From positions 957,001-1,021,000 of the forward strand of contig JABAKD010000025.1 of the NCBI GenBank assembly GCA_012845835.1: a stretch of DNA of 64,000 bases. Reading direction: 5' to 3'. The notes under the pieces were generated by a model. It was not told the origin of the DNA. It ran no database searches and was given only the letters and a program-made list of their open reading frames with translations. Source of the stretch: Undaria pinnatifida. Lineage: Eukaryota > Sar > Phaeophyceae > Laminariales > Alariaceae. Of this stretch, positions 1-10,925 are shown piece after piece. How positions within the stretch are numbered: the stretch's first letter is position 1; each line of letters opens with the position of its first letter. Position numbers and translations under genes: made by a program.

Positions 1-368
1 CCCGTCGCCACCACGTCAGCGTCACCGCTTCCCGCCGCTACTACTGCCCATCAACAAAGGCGACTCCTTCGCGCCGTCCGTGGCGCTCTTCGGTTCGAAA
101 ACATCCAGCAATGTGCGCCCACGCACCCACCGCCGACGCGGCACTGGCACCCCTGTCGACACACGTTGGTCGATATGCAGCTTGCGACATGAGCAATAGC
201 AATTGACCAGCCGTGGAAAGAAAAAAACGAATTTGCTTCTGCTTTTCACATATACACACGTCGACAAGGCCTGCATCCTCATACACTGCGCGACTAAAAT
301 ACGCCCAGCGTGGCAGTTCCCAAACTGCTGAACACGCACGAACGACCTCCAGTAAAAATTGTGAAGCA

Positions 369-432
369 ATGTATTAACAACCAGGTATAATTCACCAACA
401 ATGTATTAACAACCAGATATAATTCACCAACA
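369..432. repeat. 32-bp tandem duplication, two copies
   Basis: Two adjacent units, 369-400 and 401-432, begin ATGTATTAACAACCAG and end ATTCACCAACA. They differ by one base (GGTATAA versus GATATAA). AT-rich, with no coding sense. Confidence 0.85.
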
Positions 433-437
433 CCATA

Positions 438-743
438 TCATAAATAAAACATAGATCTAATGTAACACGCAGTTTGCAAAGTTGAGTTTAAATCATTCAA
501 TCGGTCGTACTCACAGCTGACGTTTTTCAATTTTTTATCGGAACTGCTTGTGCTAGCGAATGCAGCATCGGCTGTCCTCACAAGCCCTCGCTTGTGTTGA
601 AGCGACTGTTCGTGAGTCTCCATGTGGATCCGGCTCAGTTGATATATTTTGCGTCCGAAATCGCGCTTGCACTTCTTGCACACCCAGTTGCCGCTGCTGG
701 TCTTCGCGGCGATTTTCCGATAGACAAAGTGCTCTGCTCGCAT
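438..743 (-). pseudogene. BED/C2H2-like zinc-finger fragment
   Basis: A 101-residue reverse-strand frame carries CKKCKRDFGRK followed about ten residues later by HMETHE. This is the Cx2C...Hx3H spacing of BED-type fingers found at the N-terminus of hAT transposases and related DNA-binding proteins. A Ser/Thr-rich linker follows. No transposase core (DDE or hAT dimerisation region) is visible in either direction, so it is probably a remnant or a single exon. The copia element landed about 70 bp upstream of its start and may have separated it from its 5' part. The finger call rests on one motif. An unrelated short C2H2 protein is the main alternative. Confidence 0.3.
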
Positions 744-815
744 GCGAAAGGCGTGCAGGGACCAACAGGGTCGCGGAGTAACTTAGTTGGTTCGCATTTC
801 GTGCGCGTTTTTTTC

Positions 816-1221
816 TGTTGGTGATAGCGTCAGTGTGTATCGGCCGAGCTGCTGTAGATCATCTGATTGGATAGTTTGAATGTTGAATTGTCACTTGTAG
901 TAAGTTGATGCTGGATATTCTGGGAATACTCTTTGTGGTACTTCGGTAGGTTGTACACAAGTACGAGCTATACAATGGACCGTAGGTGTGTGTGTCCGTA
1001 CATTGGTATATGGTACATTGAACGCTTATCCAGTAGGAAGGTTCAGGCATTGTTGCTGTAGGTCTGACTATCGGGTAGTTGCATGGCGTGATCTTGAGGG
1101 TGAGGTTGTGCGCGCCCACGAGCACCCCCACCCTGCTCACTCTACCTTGCCTACCTGTCTTAGAAGGGCAATTGCTCGATGATACAACATCTTTTCCCCA
1201 AAAGCCACGTGTTTACCAACA
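816..1221 (+). repeat. 5' LTR of the copia element
   Basis: 406 bp, starting TGTTGGTGATAGCG and ending GTTTACCAACA. It matches 6923-7327 with about 97% identity. The 6-bp terminal inverted repeat TGTTGG/CCAACA fixes both edges. It would contain the element's promoter, but no clear TATA box can be assigned. Confidence 0.95.
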
Positions 1222-1232
1222 CGCTATAGCGT
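1221..1232 (+). other. Expected primer-binding region, palindromic
   Basis: The bases right after the 5' LTR should pair with a tRNA. The usual TGG complement of a tRNA CCA end is absent. Instead the LTR/internal junction forms the perfect 12-bp palindrome ACGCTATAGCGT. Priming from an internal tRNA position (the half-tRNA mode known for some copia elements) is possible but cannot be shown here. Confidence 0.35.
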
Positions 1233-1312
1233 CAAAGGTGTCTACTGCTCCGTCGTCCCCTTGGACTACACTAGACTGCTGTACGAGAATGGCCTGATCA
1301 ACCTGTCTCATC

Positions 1313-3880
1313 ATGGCTGAACCGGGTACACCTGCGGGTGGCCGAGTTCAGAGTAATCCGCAGGATGTTGGTGAGAGGATGGTTTCCCTAGAGACGCAGT
1401 TGTCCCAACTTACGATTCTAATCACGTCGCTTGTTGATCAACAGAAGGAGCAAGTGGAGTCCGCTGTGTCTGCTGTCGCGCCGGGAGGCGGCGGAACAGA
1501 GTATGCTGGTGGTACGCATTCTACTGATGATGCTACTGGCAGGGCCACGGGAGGTACGGGCGGCGATACCCAAGGCCTTGTCGTGTCCAGCATGGGGGTT
1601 GGGAGTAGTCGCCTTGTTGGCTCAGGCTTGAATCCTGATGTATTCGCTGTTAATCGTTCCTCTGCGGGTGCTACAAGCTTTGGTTCAATTGGGATTGGAA
1701 GTGGCGCTGTAGGTAGCCAGTCTTTCGTTCCCGGCACTGTAGGTAGGGCTCTCGGAAGCCAGTCCTCTGTTCCTCCCGAACCTACTCCGTCGAGCAGGTG
1801 GTGGGAAAGTGTCGCCAGTGGAGACAATCTGATTCCTGGGGCCGGCATTACTGATACAGGAGAGAAGTTGGGTGGGGGTCCTTTCAAAGTTCCCAAGGCT
1901 CCTGTTTTCGATGGGACAGACGTGTATTACCCCTCATGGTCGCAGAATTTTCTGCTAAGTGCCCGGGACAACAATCTGTATGAGGCGTTTGTTTCCGAGA
2001 CTGAGATTCCGATTGCTGAAATTGGTTTCGACTTGACCCCCTGGGTAGAGAAAGGATTCAGTGTGGGTGTGCTGCGTCAGGCTGAGATGGCATGGTGGTT
2101 TCTGTTCGACTGCTTGCAGAAGGATAGTCTGAAAACTATGGTTCGCCACTCTGGTTCTTCCAGCAAGGGCTTTCGAGCGCTGAAAGATCATTTTCTGTCG
2201 TTGAGCCAGAGTCAGATTCGTGTGCAGGAAGAGAAACTCAAATCACTGCGCATGCGTTCGAATGAGAATGCCTCGATCTTCTTTGCATCTGTGAGAGAGA
2301 CGCTTGGTGTGCTTCAAATGCTGGAAGTCAAGAAAGATGACAGAGAGGTGTGCAACCTGATGCTCGAAGGGCTGTCGCATGAATATAAGACTCTGCGTGA
2401 AACTCTCGTGGTGTCCTGCCCGAATGACCCGTCGTTCATAGAGACTAAAGTGCGTGAACGGTACCTCGACTTGCAGACACAAGGTGGTCCGAGGAAACAC
2501 AGTGTTACTCTGATGTCTAGGCCTGAGAAGAAGAGTGCGAAGAAGGAGAACTACAAGTCAAGGTCTAACTCCGAGTCTGATTCATCTAAGAAAACGGCGT
2601 TTCAAGGGAAATGTTTCAAGTGTGGGGAGGTCGGTCACGTGAAGAAGGGCTGCCTGGCTCGTGCGATCGCTCATCCCTCCCAGACCGGATCATCCAAGGA
2701 CGCCAAGGATGAAAACGGTGAGATATCTGAGTTGTTAGTGCTTCTGTTTCAAACTGACTCGGACCTGAGGGATACCTGGAATGATACCAAGGTGGTTCTG
2801 TCCCAAAATCTCTCAAACGATTGGAATGATGACACGTATCTTGCATCGTGGTATGACTCTGTACTGGTGAATTGGGTGAATTGTTATGGTGCTGATATTC
2901 CAACGCTGTATAGTGAAGTGGCGGACAGGATAAGGAACTATGTCGGTAGTGATCGTGTTATTCGTGATTCTATTCGTGAGTATGCCACTCTCACCAAGAA
3001 GAGGTGTTTCGAAGATTGGTATGCAGACACAGGTACCGCTTTCCACATGACAGATTCTCTCTCGTGTATGAAGGATGTGAAGCCTTGCCACAAGAATGTA
3101 AAGGGAATTGGTGGCGTGACTTGTGAGGTAGCTCTTTCAGGACCTCTGGAATTGGTGTTCGTGCCTGCTGACAACGAGTTTTTGGTAGAGTTGAAAAATG
3201 TGCTGTACTGTCCCAAATTGGGGTACAACCTTTTTCCCCCCAGCGCAGAATTTGATGGCGAGTCATGGAATGGCCTTGGTGGTCCTCGTGGTGTGATGAC
3301 TGCTTTCCACGGACATGTGACTTTTGAGAATTTCGATGGCATGCTTGTTGCGACTGCGTATCGTGTGGGTGATGACTCTATTGGATCCGTGTTGGCTGCC
3401 CTCACTCCTTCAAACCCGAAGCACGAAACGAGAATAGATGTGAATGACTTTCATAACATTTATGCTCACTCACATGAAGGCTTGCTTCGTACTATTGCAA
3501 AACGACTGGGTATCAAGTTGACTGGTACCCTAGAAGCTTGTACGGGATGTTCGATGTCGAAGGCAATTAGAAAAGTGATTGCTCGTGAAACTAAATGTAG
3601 ATCGGATAAAAAGTTAGGGAGAGTTTATGTTGACCTGGGAGGGAAGAAGGCCGTTGTGTCCATAGGGGGAAAGTATTACCCCATGATTGTGAAGGATGAT
3701 TTCACACGGCGGGCATGGATCTATTTCCTGAGAAGTAAATCAGACGCTGCGAGTGCTTTCCGGAGCTTTCTTGCTAGTGTGCGTGCTGATGGAATCCCAT
3801 CATTGGTTGAGATTGTTAGATCTGACAATGGAGGTGAGTTTTCAGTGGAGAATCTGCATTTGTGTGCAATGAGCTCGTGA
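1313..3880 (+). CDS. copia Gag, protease and integrase N-terminal part
   Basis: 855 codons open from the first ATG after the LTR. A low-complexity Gly/Ser head (about residues 1-190) precedes a UBN2-type copia Gag region (about 190-390), rich in the W...F and L..M motifs of capsid-like domains. The knuckle CFKCGEVGHVKKGC (about 433-446) is a perfect CCHC nucleic-acid binder. WYADTGTAFHMT (about 570) holds the aspartic protease D-T-G active site. The H...H...C..C zinc module of integrase (HNIYAHSHEG to CTGCSMS, about 715-750) follows, then the first catalytic Asp (YVDLGG) and the second (RSDNGGEF, about 840). The frame is broken just after that Asp, so integrase is cut before its catalytic Glu. 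One polyprotein would normally run to the RNase H end. Confidence 0.93.
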   Translation: MAEPGTPAGGRVQSNPQDVGERMVSLETQLSQLTILITSLVDQQKEQVESAVSAVAPGGGGTEYAGGTHSTDDATGRATGGTGGDTQGLVVSSMGVGSSRLVGSGLNPDVFAVNRSSAGATSFGSIGIGSGAVGSQSFVPGTVGRALGSQSSVPPEPTPSSRWWESVASGDNLIPGAGITDTGEKLGGGPFKVPKAPVFDGTDVYYPSWSQNFLLSARDNNLYEAFVSETEIPIAEIGFDLTPWVEKGFSVGVLRQAEMAWWFLFDCLQKDSLKTMVRHSGSSSKGFRALKDHFLSLSQSQIRVQEEKLKSLRMRSNENASIFFASVRETLGVLQMLEVKKDDREVCNLMLEGLSHEYKTLRETLVVSCPNDPSFIETKVRERYLDLQTQGGPRKHSVTLMSRPEKKSAKKENYKSRSNSESDSSKKTAFQGKCFKCGEVGHVKKGCLARAIAHPSQTGSSKDAKDENGEISELLVLLFQTDSDLRDTWNDTKVVLSQNLSNDWNDDTYLASWYDSVLVNWVNCYGADIPTLYSEVADRIRNYVGSDRVIRDSIREYATLTKKRCFEDWYADTGTAFHMTDSLSCMKDVKPCHKNVKGIGGVTCEVALSGPLELVFVPADNEFLVELKNVLYCPKLGYNLFPPSAEFDGESWNGLGGPRGVMTAFHGHVTFENFDGMLVATAYRVGDDSIGSVLAALTPSNPKHETRIDVNDFHNIYAHSHEGLLRTIAKRLGIKLTGTLEACTGCSMSKAIRKVIARETKCRSDKKLGRVYVDLGGKKAVVSIGGKYYPMIVKDDFTRRAWIYFLRSKSDAASAFRSFLASVRADGIPSLVEIVRSDNGGEFSVENLHLCAMSS

Positions 3881-4310
3881 TTAATCAAGAGTTCACCCCA
3901 GCTTACAGTCCTCAATACAACGGTGTTGCAGAGCGTGGCTTGGGATTGATAGAGGAGGCCGCAATGGCGGCTCGTGTTCAGGCGAAAGTTCTTTTTGGGC
4001 ATGGACAGTTACCTAAGACTGACAGACTCTGGGCTGAGGCAATGCACTGGGCTTGCGAGGCACTTAATCACACGGCTTGTTCTGCTAACACCGATTCCAA
4101 GTCGCCGAATAAAATGTGGTATGGGGAAGCTCGTCCTGTTAAACCTACCAATTTTTGAAACCGGCGTACTGCAAGTGGCAGCGACCGTCTAAGCTGTTTC
4201 CGAAGGGTGAGAGTTGCTTTTATGTCGGTCCTTCGAGAGACCACCCGCGTGATTGTCTTGGAGTACTTACGAGGGCTGGGACTATTCAGGAAACGAGGGA
4301 TGTAACGTGA
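3862..4310 (+). pseudogene. copia integrase C-terminal half, frameshifted
   Basis: The integrase continues in another frame (3862-4158). SPQYNGVAERG contains the third catalytic residue Glu of the DDE triad in its usual NGxxER context, followed by the conserved LWAEAMHWA and SPNKMWYG motifs. A second shift near 4155 moves the reading into a third frame, which carries the copia C-terminal signature (KLFPKGESCFYVG, then IQETRDV) and ends at TGA 4308-4310. That codon is TGG in the second copy of the internal duplication, so it is a simple nonsense mutation. Confidence 0.85.
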
Positions 4311-4788
4311 GAGGCGTTGCCGTCACAACTCCCTCCACTGCAACCTTCGTTGCCGATAGAGATCGCGGAGGAGGGAGGGGAGGAAAGTGACAACGACGTA
4401 CAAGCCGAGGTATGGCCGCTTGTAGGGAGGGAAGTTGCCCACACACTGTTGCGAAATAACGCGGCAGTGGTCCCCTTTGGAAGTGGCAGCGACCGTCTAA
4501 GCTGTTTCCAAAGGGTGAGAGTTGCTTTTAAGTCGGTCCTTCGAGAGACCACCCGCGTGATTGTCTTGGAGTACTTACGAGGGCTGGGACTATTCAGGAA
4601 ACGGGGGATGTAACGTGGGAGGCGTTGTCGTCACAACTCCCTCCACTGCAACCTCCGTTGCCGATAGAGATCGCGGAGGAGGGAGGGGAGGAAAGTGACA
4701 ACGATGTAGAAGCCGAGGTATGGCCGCTTGTAGGGAGGGAAGTTGCCCACAAACTGTTGCGAAATAACGCGGCAGTGGTCCCCTCTGG
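4173..4788 (+). repeat. 308-bp tandem duplication inside the copia pol region
   Basis: Unit 1 (4173-4480) and unit 2 (4481-4788) are nearly identical direct repeats that begin AAGTGGCAGCGACCGTC. The unit length is not a multiple of three, so the duplication itself shifts the frame. Unit 1 carries a TGA at 4308 where unit 2 has TGG. Unit 2 carries a TAA at 4529 where unit 1 has TAT. The duplication covers the integrase C-terminus and the start of the variable linker before reverse transcriptase. Confidence 0.95.
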
Positions 4789-5800
4789 TGCAGCAACGAA
4801 CGAGGTAGTGGTCCCCCCTGGTGAAGGAGTCGATGTGGTTGAAAGTGTTGACGCAGAGAGTGCAGGTCGATCGCCGTCCGCCCCCTCTGTGCCATCTTCG
4901 CCCGTTCCCTCTGTGTCGTCTCCAGCACCTGAGTTCACCGATGGTGAGGGGCAGGGAGGGCAAGATGTGGGGGAACTAGAGTCGGCGGGTCCTGAAGAGC
5001 AGGATACATAGTCTGTTGGGCCGGGAGGGCAGGAGGCAGAGGCAGAGGCATCTCCTCCAGTTGCTTGTCGTCCGCGGCATGTAGCTGAGCTAGCTGATTT
5101 CAACAACCCTGCGCGTGAGAATGATGAAGTAAGAGAAGGTAGAACTCGCGCGCAAACCCGTGCAGTTAACCAGCAGAATGTATCTGGCCTTGTGGCCACT
5201 CTAGGGCCCGTCTGCGCAACAGAGACAATATATGCTCTGTTAGCGGAGCAGAGAGCAGGTGACGCAGTGGAATTTCCGAAAGAACTAGTGCAGGACGTAG
5301 AGTCTGAGCCTGATAGCTATCAAGAAGCCCGGCAATCGAAGTACGCCACGATTTGGGATGGAGCTATGTCTGCAGAAGTTGAAGGCTTGATAAGGGCAGG
5401 AACGTTCACGTTAGCCGGAAAGATCCCAATAGGCTGTAACGTGATAGATGCTAGATGGGTTTTTAAATGGAAAGCAGACAAAACAGGAAAGATAGTGAAG
5501 GCCAAGGCTAGGCTTGTCGCGAAGGGCTTCAGGCAGAATTATGGTGTAGACTATCTTGAGACTTTCTCGCCTACTGCAAATCCTGCATCAATTCGATTGT
5601 TGGTAGCATTGGCGTGCAAGTATGATTTGGAATTACTCCACTGGGACATTGAGCAGGCGTTTGTTCAGTCGAAGTTGGATCACGAGTTGTTCATGAAGTT
5701 GCCTCCTGGCTGTGGTTCGATGTCAGGAAAGGTTGTCCGTCTGAACAAGAGTTTGTACGGATTGAAGCAGGCATCTAGAACATTTTACACAAGAGGCTAG
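4625..5800 (+). pseudogene. copia linker and reverse transcriptase N-terminal part
   Basis: The same frame runs from the second duplication unit through an acidic, Pro/Ser-rich linker, across an in-frame TAG at 5009-5011, into the reverse transcriptase. RT landmarks are WVFKWKADKTGKIVKAKARL, VAKGFRQNYGVDYLETFSP and WDIEQAFVQSKL (the first catalytic Asp region), then LYGLKQASR. The frame closes at 5798-5800 by a frameshift right after LYGLKQASR, a position where copia RT always continues. So this piece has fingers and part of the palm but lacks the second catalytic motif. Confidence 0.88.
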
Positions 5801-6900
5801 TATCGGATCTAAAGAGGATTGGTTTCGAGCAGTCTCTGTGTGACCCCTGTTTGCTGCGTTTCATGATGGGAAACGAGGTGATAGGGATAGTCGCGATTCA
5901 CGTGGATGACATGCTGTATGCAGGAACTAAGAGTCTTGCCAAGGTGGTTGTAGAAGCTCTAGGCGATTCTGTTCCTACGAAGAGTTTGGGTGAGGTCAAG
6001 TTCTTTCTTGGTTGCGCATTTATTCGCGACCGCGAGGCTGGCACGATTGAGATTTCTCAGGAGAGTTACATCAGGAATGTGCTTGAGAGAATAAAAATTT
6101 ATCGCACCAGCCCGATCCCTGCTTCCCCTGCTAACGATAACAGGTCCGTGATGGAGGATGAGGAGGCAGGAGATGTGCCGTTCCGTGAGGTAGTGGGGTG
6201 CCTGATGCGAGTCGCCAATGGGACGAGGCCCGACATCTCGAATGCTGTGCGGGCGGTGGCGAGGCACTCTCATGAGCCAAAGAAAAGAGACTGGAAGGCA
6301 GCTCAGAAGATTCTGAACTATCTTCTGGAAACGGCACATCTAACTCTGAAGTACAAGAGAGACAGTACGGTTGATGACGTAGGCACGTTGGTGTACGTAG
6401 ATGCAGACTTTGCCAGCAAGGCCACTGACCGTAGATCAGTTTCGGGAAAACTAGTTATTGTGGCTGCCTGTCTTGTAGCTTGGCGTTCTTGGACGCAATG
6501 CGTTTCGCAGTCGACTTCTGAGGCAGAGTATCCTGCGATGGGCGATGGTGTGAAGAAGCCTCTGTTTGTGAACGGAATGCTTCAGTTCTTGAGGCCTAGT
6601 GTAGAGCCTCGTAAAATTGACGTCCTTGAGGACAACGAGGGAGCGATTGCGCTTGCAGAGAATCCGCTTAGCTCGAGCAGAAGAAAGCACACCGACGTGA
6701 GGCACCACTTTCTAAGAAATCTGACCGAGGAGCGTGTGATCGAGATCACGCATGTTCCCAGCGAAAAACAACATGCGGACATCCTCACGAAGGCTCTGCC
6801 GAGAAGAGTTTTGAAGTTCACCGTGACTTTGCATTGGGCTCTAGGAAGTAGGAGTCACAAATATTTTTGTTTGTCATACTGCATGTTGTGGGTCTGGTAG
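5801..6900 (+). pseudogene. copia reverse transcriptase C-terminal part and RNase H
   Basis: After the frameshift, the reading continues with the RT active site as HVDDMLYAG (the usual x-V-D-D box), the LGCAFIRDR region, and then RNase H. RNase H shows YVDADFASK, the SQSTSEAEY box and the ending KHTDVRHHFLR with HADILTKALPR, all typical for copia. The residues that normally catalyse (Asp of DADF, Glu of EAEY, Asp of DNEGA) are present. The frame stays open to the stop 14 bases before the purine tract. Judged on its own, this segment is intact. Confidence 0.9.
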
Positions 6901-6913
6901 ATATAACAGCCTC

Positions 6914-6922
6914 TAGGGAGGG
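6914..6922 (+). other. Polypurine tract of the copia element
   Basis: A purine-rich run (AGGGAGGG) lies immediately before the 3' LTR, where plus-strand DNA synthesis is primed in LTR retrotransposons. Confidence 0.8.
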
Positions 6923-7327
6923 TGTTGGTGATAGCGTCAGTGTGTATCAGCCGAGCTGCTGTAGATCATCTGATTGGATAGTTTGAATGTTGAATTGTCA
7001 ATTGTAGTAAGTTGATGCTGGATATTCTGGGAATACTCTTTGTGGTACTTCGGTAGGTTGTACACAAGTACGAGCTATACAATGGACCGTAGGTGTGTGT
7101 GTCGGTACATTGGTATGTGGTACATTGGACACTTATCCAGTAGGAAGGTTCAGGCATTGTTGCTGTAGGTCTGACTATCGGGTAGTTGCATGGCGTGATC
7201 CTGAGGGTGAGGTTGTGCGCGCCCACGAGCGCCCCACCCTGCTCACTCCACCTTGCCTACCTGTCTTAGAAGGGCAATTGCTCGATGATACAACATCTTT
7301 TCCCCAGAAGCCACGAGTTTACCAACA
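6923..7327 (+). repeat. 3' LTR of the copia element
   Basis: 405 bp, the same ends as the 5' LTR, followed directly by the target duplication TTTTC at 7328-7332. Differences from the 5' LTR are scattered substitutions and one single-base indel in a C run. Confidence 0.95.
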
Positions 7328-7332
7328 TTTTC

Positions 7333-8084
7333 TTGGCTATTTTGATCATGCGGCTAAGGCTTATGGTATTGCTGCTCTGCTGCCGCAGAAGCTGCTGCTG
7401 CTGCTGCTGCCAAGGCTAGGATTTCTGCTACTGCTGATGTTGTCAGCTATTAAGGAGGAGGCAGCACGACACACACACTGCTTGATGGTGAGCACTTTTA
7501 CATATGATAAACCAGAGTTTTGTGTTTTCAGGGCTTGCCGCTGCTGCTGCTGCTGCGAGGTACACGATACCCTCCAATACCACAATACAGCCCTCATGCC
7601 TCTCCACTCACTCTCTGTGCTGTGCCGAACACTCATGCTCAATGGCCTGGCCCTCGTCCATTCCTGAACCGTCATCGAAGTTGGCCCCGTAGCAGCTAAT
7701 GAAGTCCTCGCCATCGGCTGGCTTTCCGCAGACGCTTTATGGCCAAGCTGTCTTGTCGAAGGAGGGTTGTAGCAGGGGTCCCTTCACCGTGGAAGCTGTG
7801 CTCGTTGCGGCCACTCTCTCTTGCTCCCTCCCTTTCCCTCCGTTGCTCTGCGCTGTGCGTAGCTGGTACGCCGGCTGCTGCTGCGCGACCAGGGGGCTGC
7901 GTGTCTGCTCTATAGTAAGTTTAGGTACGTAGATGTCGATTTTTGTTTGTTTCATGCGCCCTTGCCCCGACCGATCAAAACAGCTAGGTTACGAATGTCT
8001 GGCTCGCGAAAGACCCTTGCATGATCAGCATTCAAACTAAACGAACGGATGCTGCCTAGCTAGGCCTACCCCAATGTATTTAAA
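7333..8084. other. Intergenic stretch with CTG microsatellites
   Basis: Two short CTG runs (about 7391-7410 and 7540-7557) lie in otherwise unremarkable sequence. Both strands have open frames here, but they are driven by the trinucleotide runs (poly-Q, poly-S, poly-L). I see no gene that can be defended. Confidence 0.5.
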
Positions 8085-8879
<795 letters not shown>

Positions 8880-8927
8880 CCTGTTTGTTGTGATTCAAAG
8901 TTTAAATAGTCTATACCACACCTTGAA

Positions 8928-9406
8928 CAGAAGCTTATACGCTGAGTCTGCTTGATTGACTACGTGCCTCGCGCTCGCATGTTAGCAACTACGAACACGG
9001 CCGAGCTCGACTCGGCCAGGTGTTTTTCAAGGCCACTGTATCTAAATGTTACGAACAATTCGCCCGCGTTGGTCTGATTGGCACTGACTGGCAGACTTCT
9101 TCCGAACGTGCAAAACACGCCGTTTCTCATGCCTCGATAGTTCCCCCGATTCCAAAGAACAGAAAACACACTCCATAATATCCCACCTTGAACAGAAGAA
9201 CCTGTCACGCTGACCCTGCTTGACTACGTGCTTCGCTCGCATGTCAGCAGCTACGAACTGGGAAAGGTGTGCCTCAAGGATATCCAATCGTTATGTACAA
9301 TTAACCCGCGTTGGTCTGAGTGGCACAGGCGGAGTTCCTCGGTACGTGTACAGAGCAAGCACCCATTTTCTCGCGCCTCGATAGTTCCCCCGACCCCAAA
9401 AACTGG
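8928..9406. repeat. Imperfect tandem repeat, two units of about 255 bp
   Basis: Unit 1 (about 8928-9165) and unit 2 (about 9185-9406) share CACCTTGAACAGAAG, CTACGAAC, CCCGCGTTGGTCTGA and CTCGATAGTTCCCCCGA in the same order, with many substitutions and small gaps. It directly follows the CTA array. No coding potential is evident. Confidence 0.75.
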
Positions 9407-9827
9407 AACTATTATGAGACCAGCTATTTGTTATTACTCGCATGGAAAATTGCTTTTGGGCCCTCACGGTTATGAGATTTTTACGTGATTTACTCAGCGG
9501 GACGACCAAAAACACCAGGTAGGTCATTAGACGCTTCAGAATGCTCCGCATCATTTTCCGAGAGCTTTCTGACGCACCCCTTAGTTTCTCCAGACTCTTT
9601 TAATTTGCCAGTTCTGACGACCTCATGATTTTTTGCCGTATATCCTCCAAAATCCGTTACTTTTGGGCCTATTATTATTAGTGACAATTATTATCTATGT
9701 AGATTATATAGGCCTATCTATGTCGCCGGTGACGATGTACGTGCCAGATCTAGAAAATAAAGGCAAATGGCAAAACAAGACCTACCAATTCAACATACAA
9801 CCACTTTCCAAAAATCAGAAGCCACAA

Positions 9828-10925
9828 TAGACACTTATAAAACTCAGAGGAGTGCGATATTTCGGATCTTCAACCCAAATTCTCCATCGCGATTTGCGAT
9901 TTCGCAAACCACCCGATATAAAACTCAAAATCGCCTTTTCTTCCAGGAGTACGTGAGATATAAAACTCGGGTTATGTGCCAAGATACGAACAAATTCGGT
10001 GACAATCCCGTAGCCCTCGGTCAGCTCCTCACTCCTCACAACACACAGCACACCGCTGGTCGAAGGACGTGGCTGCTGCTGCTGCTGTAGCTGCTGCTCC
10101 CGGTAGCTCGGCCAGCATCAGCGCCTGCATCTATCATGAGTTTGGCTCTTGGCATGAACGATGCCGCAGCGCAGACACGGCTCGCGCTCGTGGTGAGACA
10201 CATTGTCAAAGCTTGTGCCTACGCGACGCTGGCGGGCATCGGTATCTCGCTACTCCCACGACGTAAAATCTACAGCAGTAGTAGTGCTCGTTAGATCTCT
10301 CAGCTTCCGGCTGATGTTGCCGTGGGTAGAGCCCACACCAGAACCCATGGCATCAGCGACGGCATTGAAATGTTGCGGCTGCCATGTGTTGCCTCCTCCC
10401 CTCTGTGCGTCCTTCGCGCCAACCGCTACCCGCTTGTTGCCGGGTTGGGGGCATACCTCTACTCCGTCACAAATAATCCGTCCATGGGTAGAGCACTGGA
10501 TGTTGTGGTGGTGCCTCTGAATCCGGGCATCTCGGGCATGCGCCCCTCCCCAGCCACGGGAGCACCAACCTGCTGTGTGTATTCAACCCCGTCCCCGCGG
10601 CCATCGCTGCTGTTGTTGTTCATGTTGTCGCGGTGACGATCGGATGGTATCGTGGAGAAGCAAGCCTCGTGTGGGTAGGTACGTGTTTTCCGGGGCGTGT
10701 CCAAGCCTGTCTGTCAGTAATTCTGGCTCTACTCAACAAAAAAGAACATTAAAAATCGCGATGGGGAAAAAAAGCCCTGTGCGATTTTTCGCACTTGGGT
10801 TGTGTTTTGCGGACCACAGGTCGCGAAAATATCGCAATTTCCGGCACGCGTATAAAACTCCAGGTGCGCATAATTTGGCTCTAAACACCCAAAATCGCGA
10901 TTTTTTTGAGTTTTATAAGTGTCTA
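9828..10925. mobile_element. Candidate non-autonomous TIR element, 1.1 kb
   Basis: TAGACACTTATAAAACTCA at 9828-9846 occurs as a perfect reverse complement at 10907-10925. The short word ATAAAACTC recurs near both ends (about 9838, 9920, 9960 and 10851), as expected for subterminal repeats. The outermost TA could be a 2-bp target duplication, which would suggest a Tc1/mariner-type mechanism, but this cannot be told from the TIR itself. The interior (about 10050-10700) is GC-richer, contains a CTG run, and has short open frames on both strands with no transposase motif I recognise. Confidence 0.6.

Larger units (their letters stand above)
1..815. other. Left flank of the copia insertion
   Basis: Only two things stand out here: a 32-bp tandem duplication at 369-432 and a reverse-strand zinc-finger-like reading frame at 438-743. 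The last five bases (TTTTC, 811-815) are the target-site duplication of the adjoining retrotransposon. The other open frames overlap each other on both strands and show no recognisable motif. Confidence 0.5.
816..7327 (+). mobile_element. Ty1/copia LTR retrotransposon, complete but inactivated
   Basis: A 6.5-kb element is bounded by two direct LTRs whose ends are TGTTGG...CCAACA and is flanked by a perfect 5-bp target duplication, TTTTC at 811-815 and 7328-7332. The internal order is gag with a CCHC knuckle, protease, integrase, reverse transcriptase, RNase H. Integrase before reverse transcriptase is diagnostic of Pseudoviridae/copia. The two LTRs differ at roughly 11 positions plus one indel over 405 bp, so insertion was fairly recent. 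The coding region has at least three frameshifts (near 3870, near 4155, near 5790), nonsense codons at 4308, 4529 and 5009, and an internal 308-bp tandem duplication, so it cannot encode its own proteins now. It belongs to no host gene; it sits about 8 kb upstream of gene A. Confidence 0.96.
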
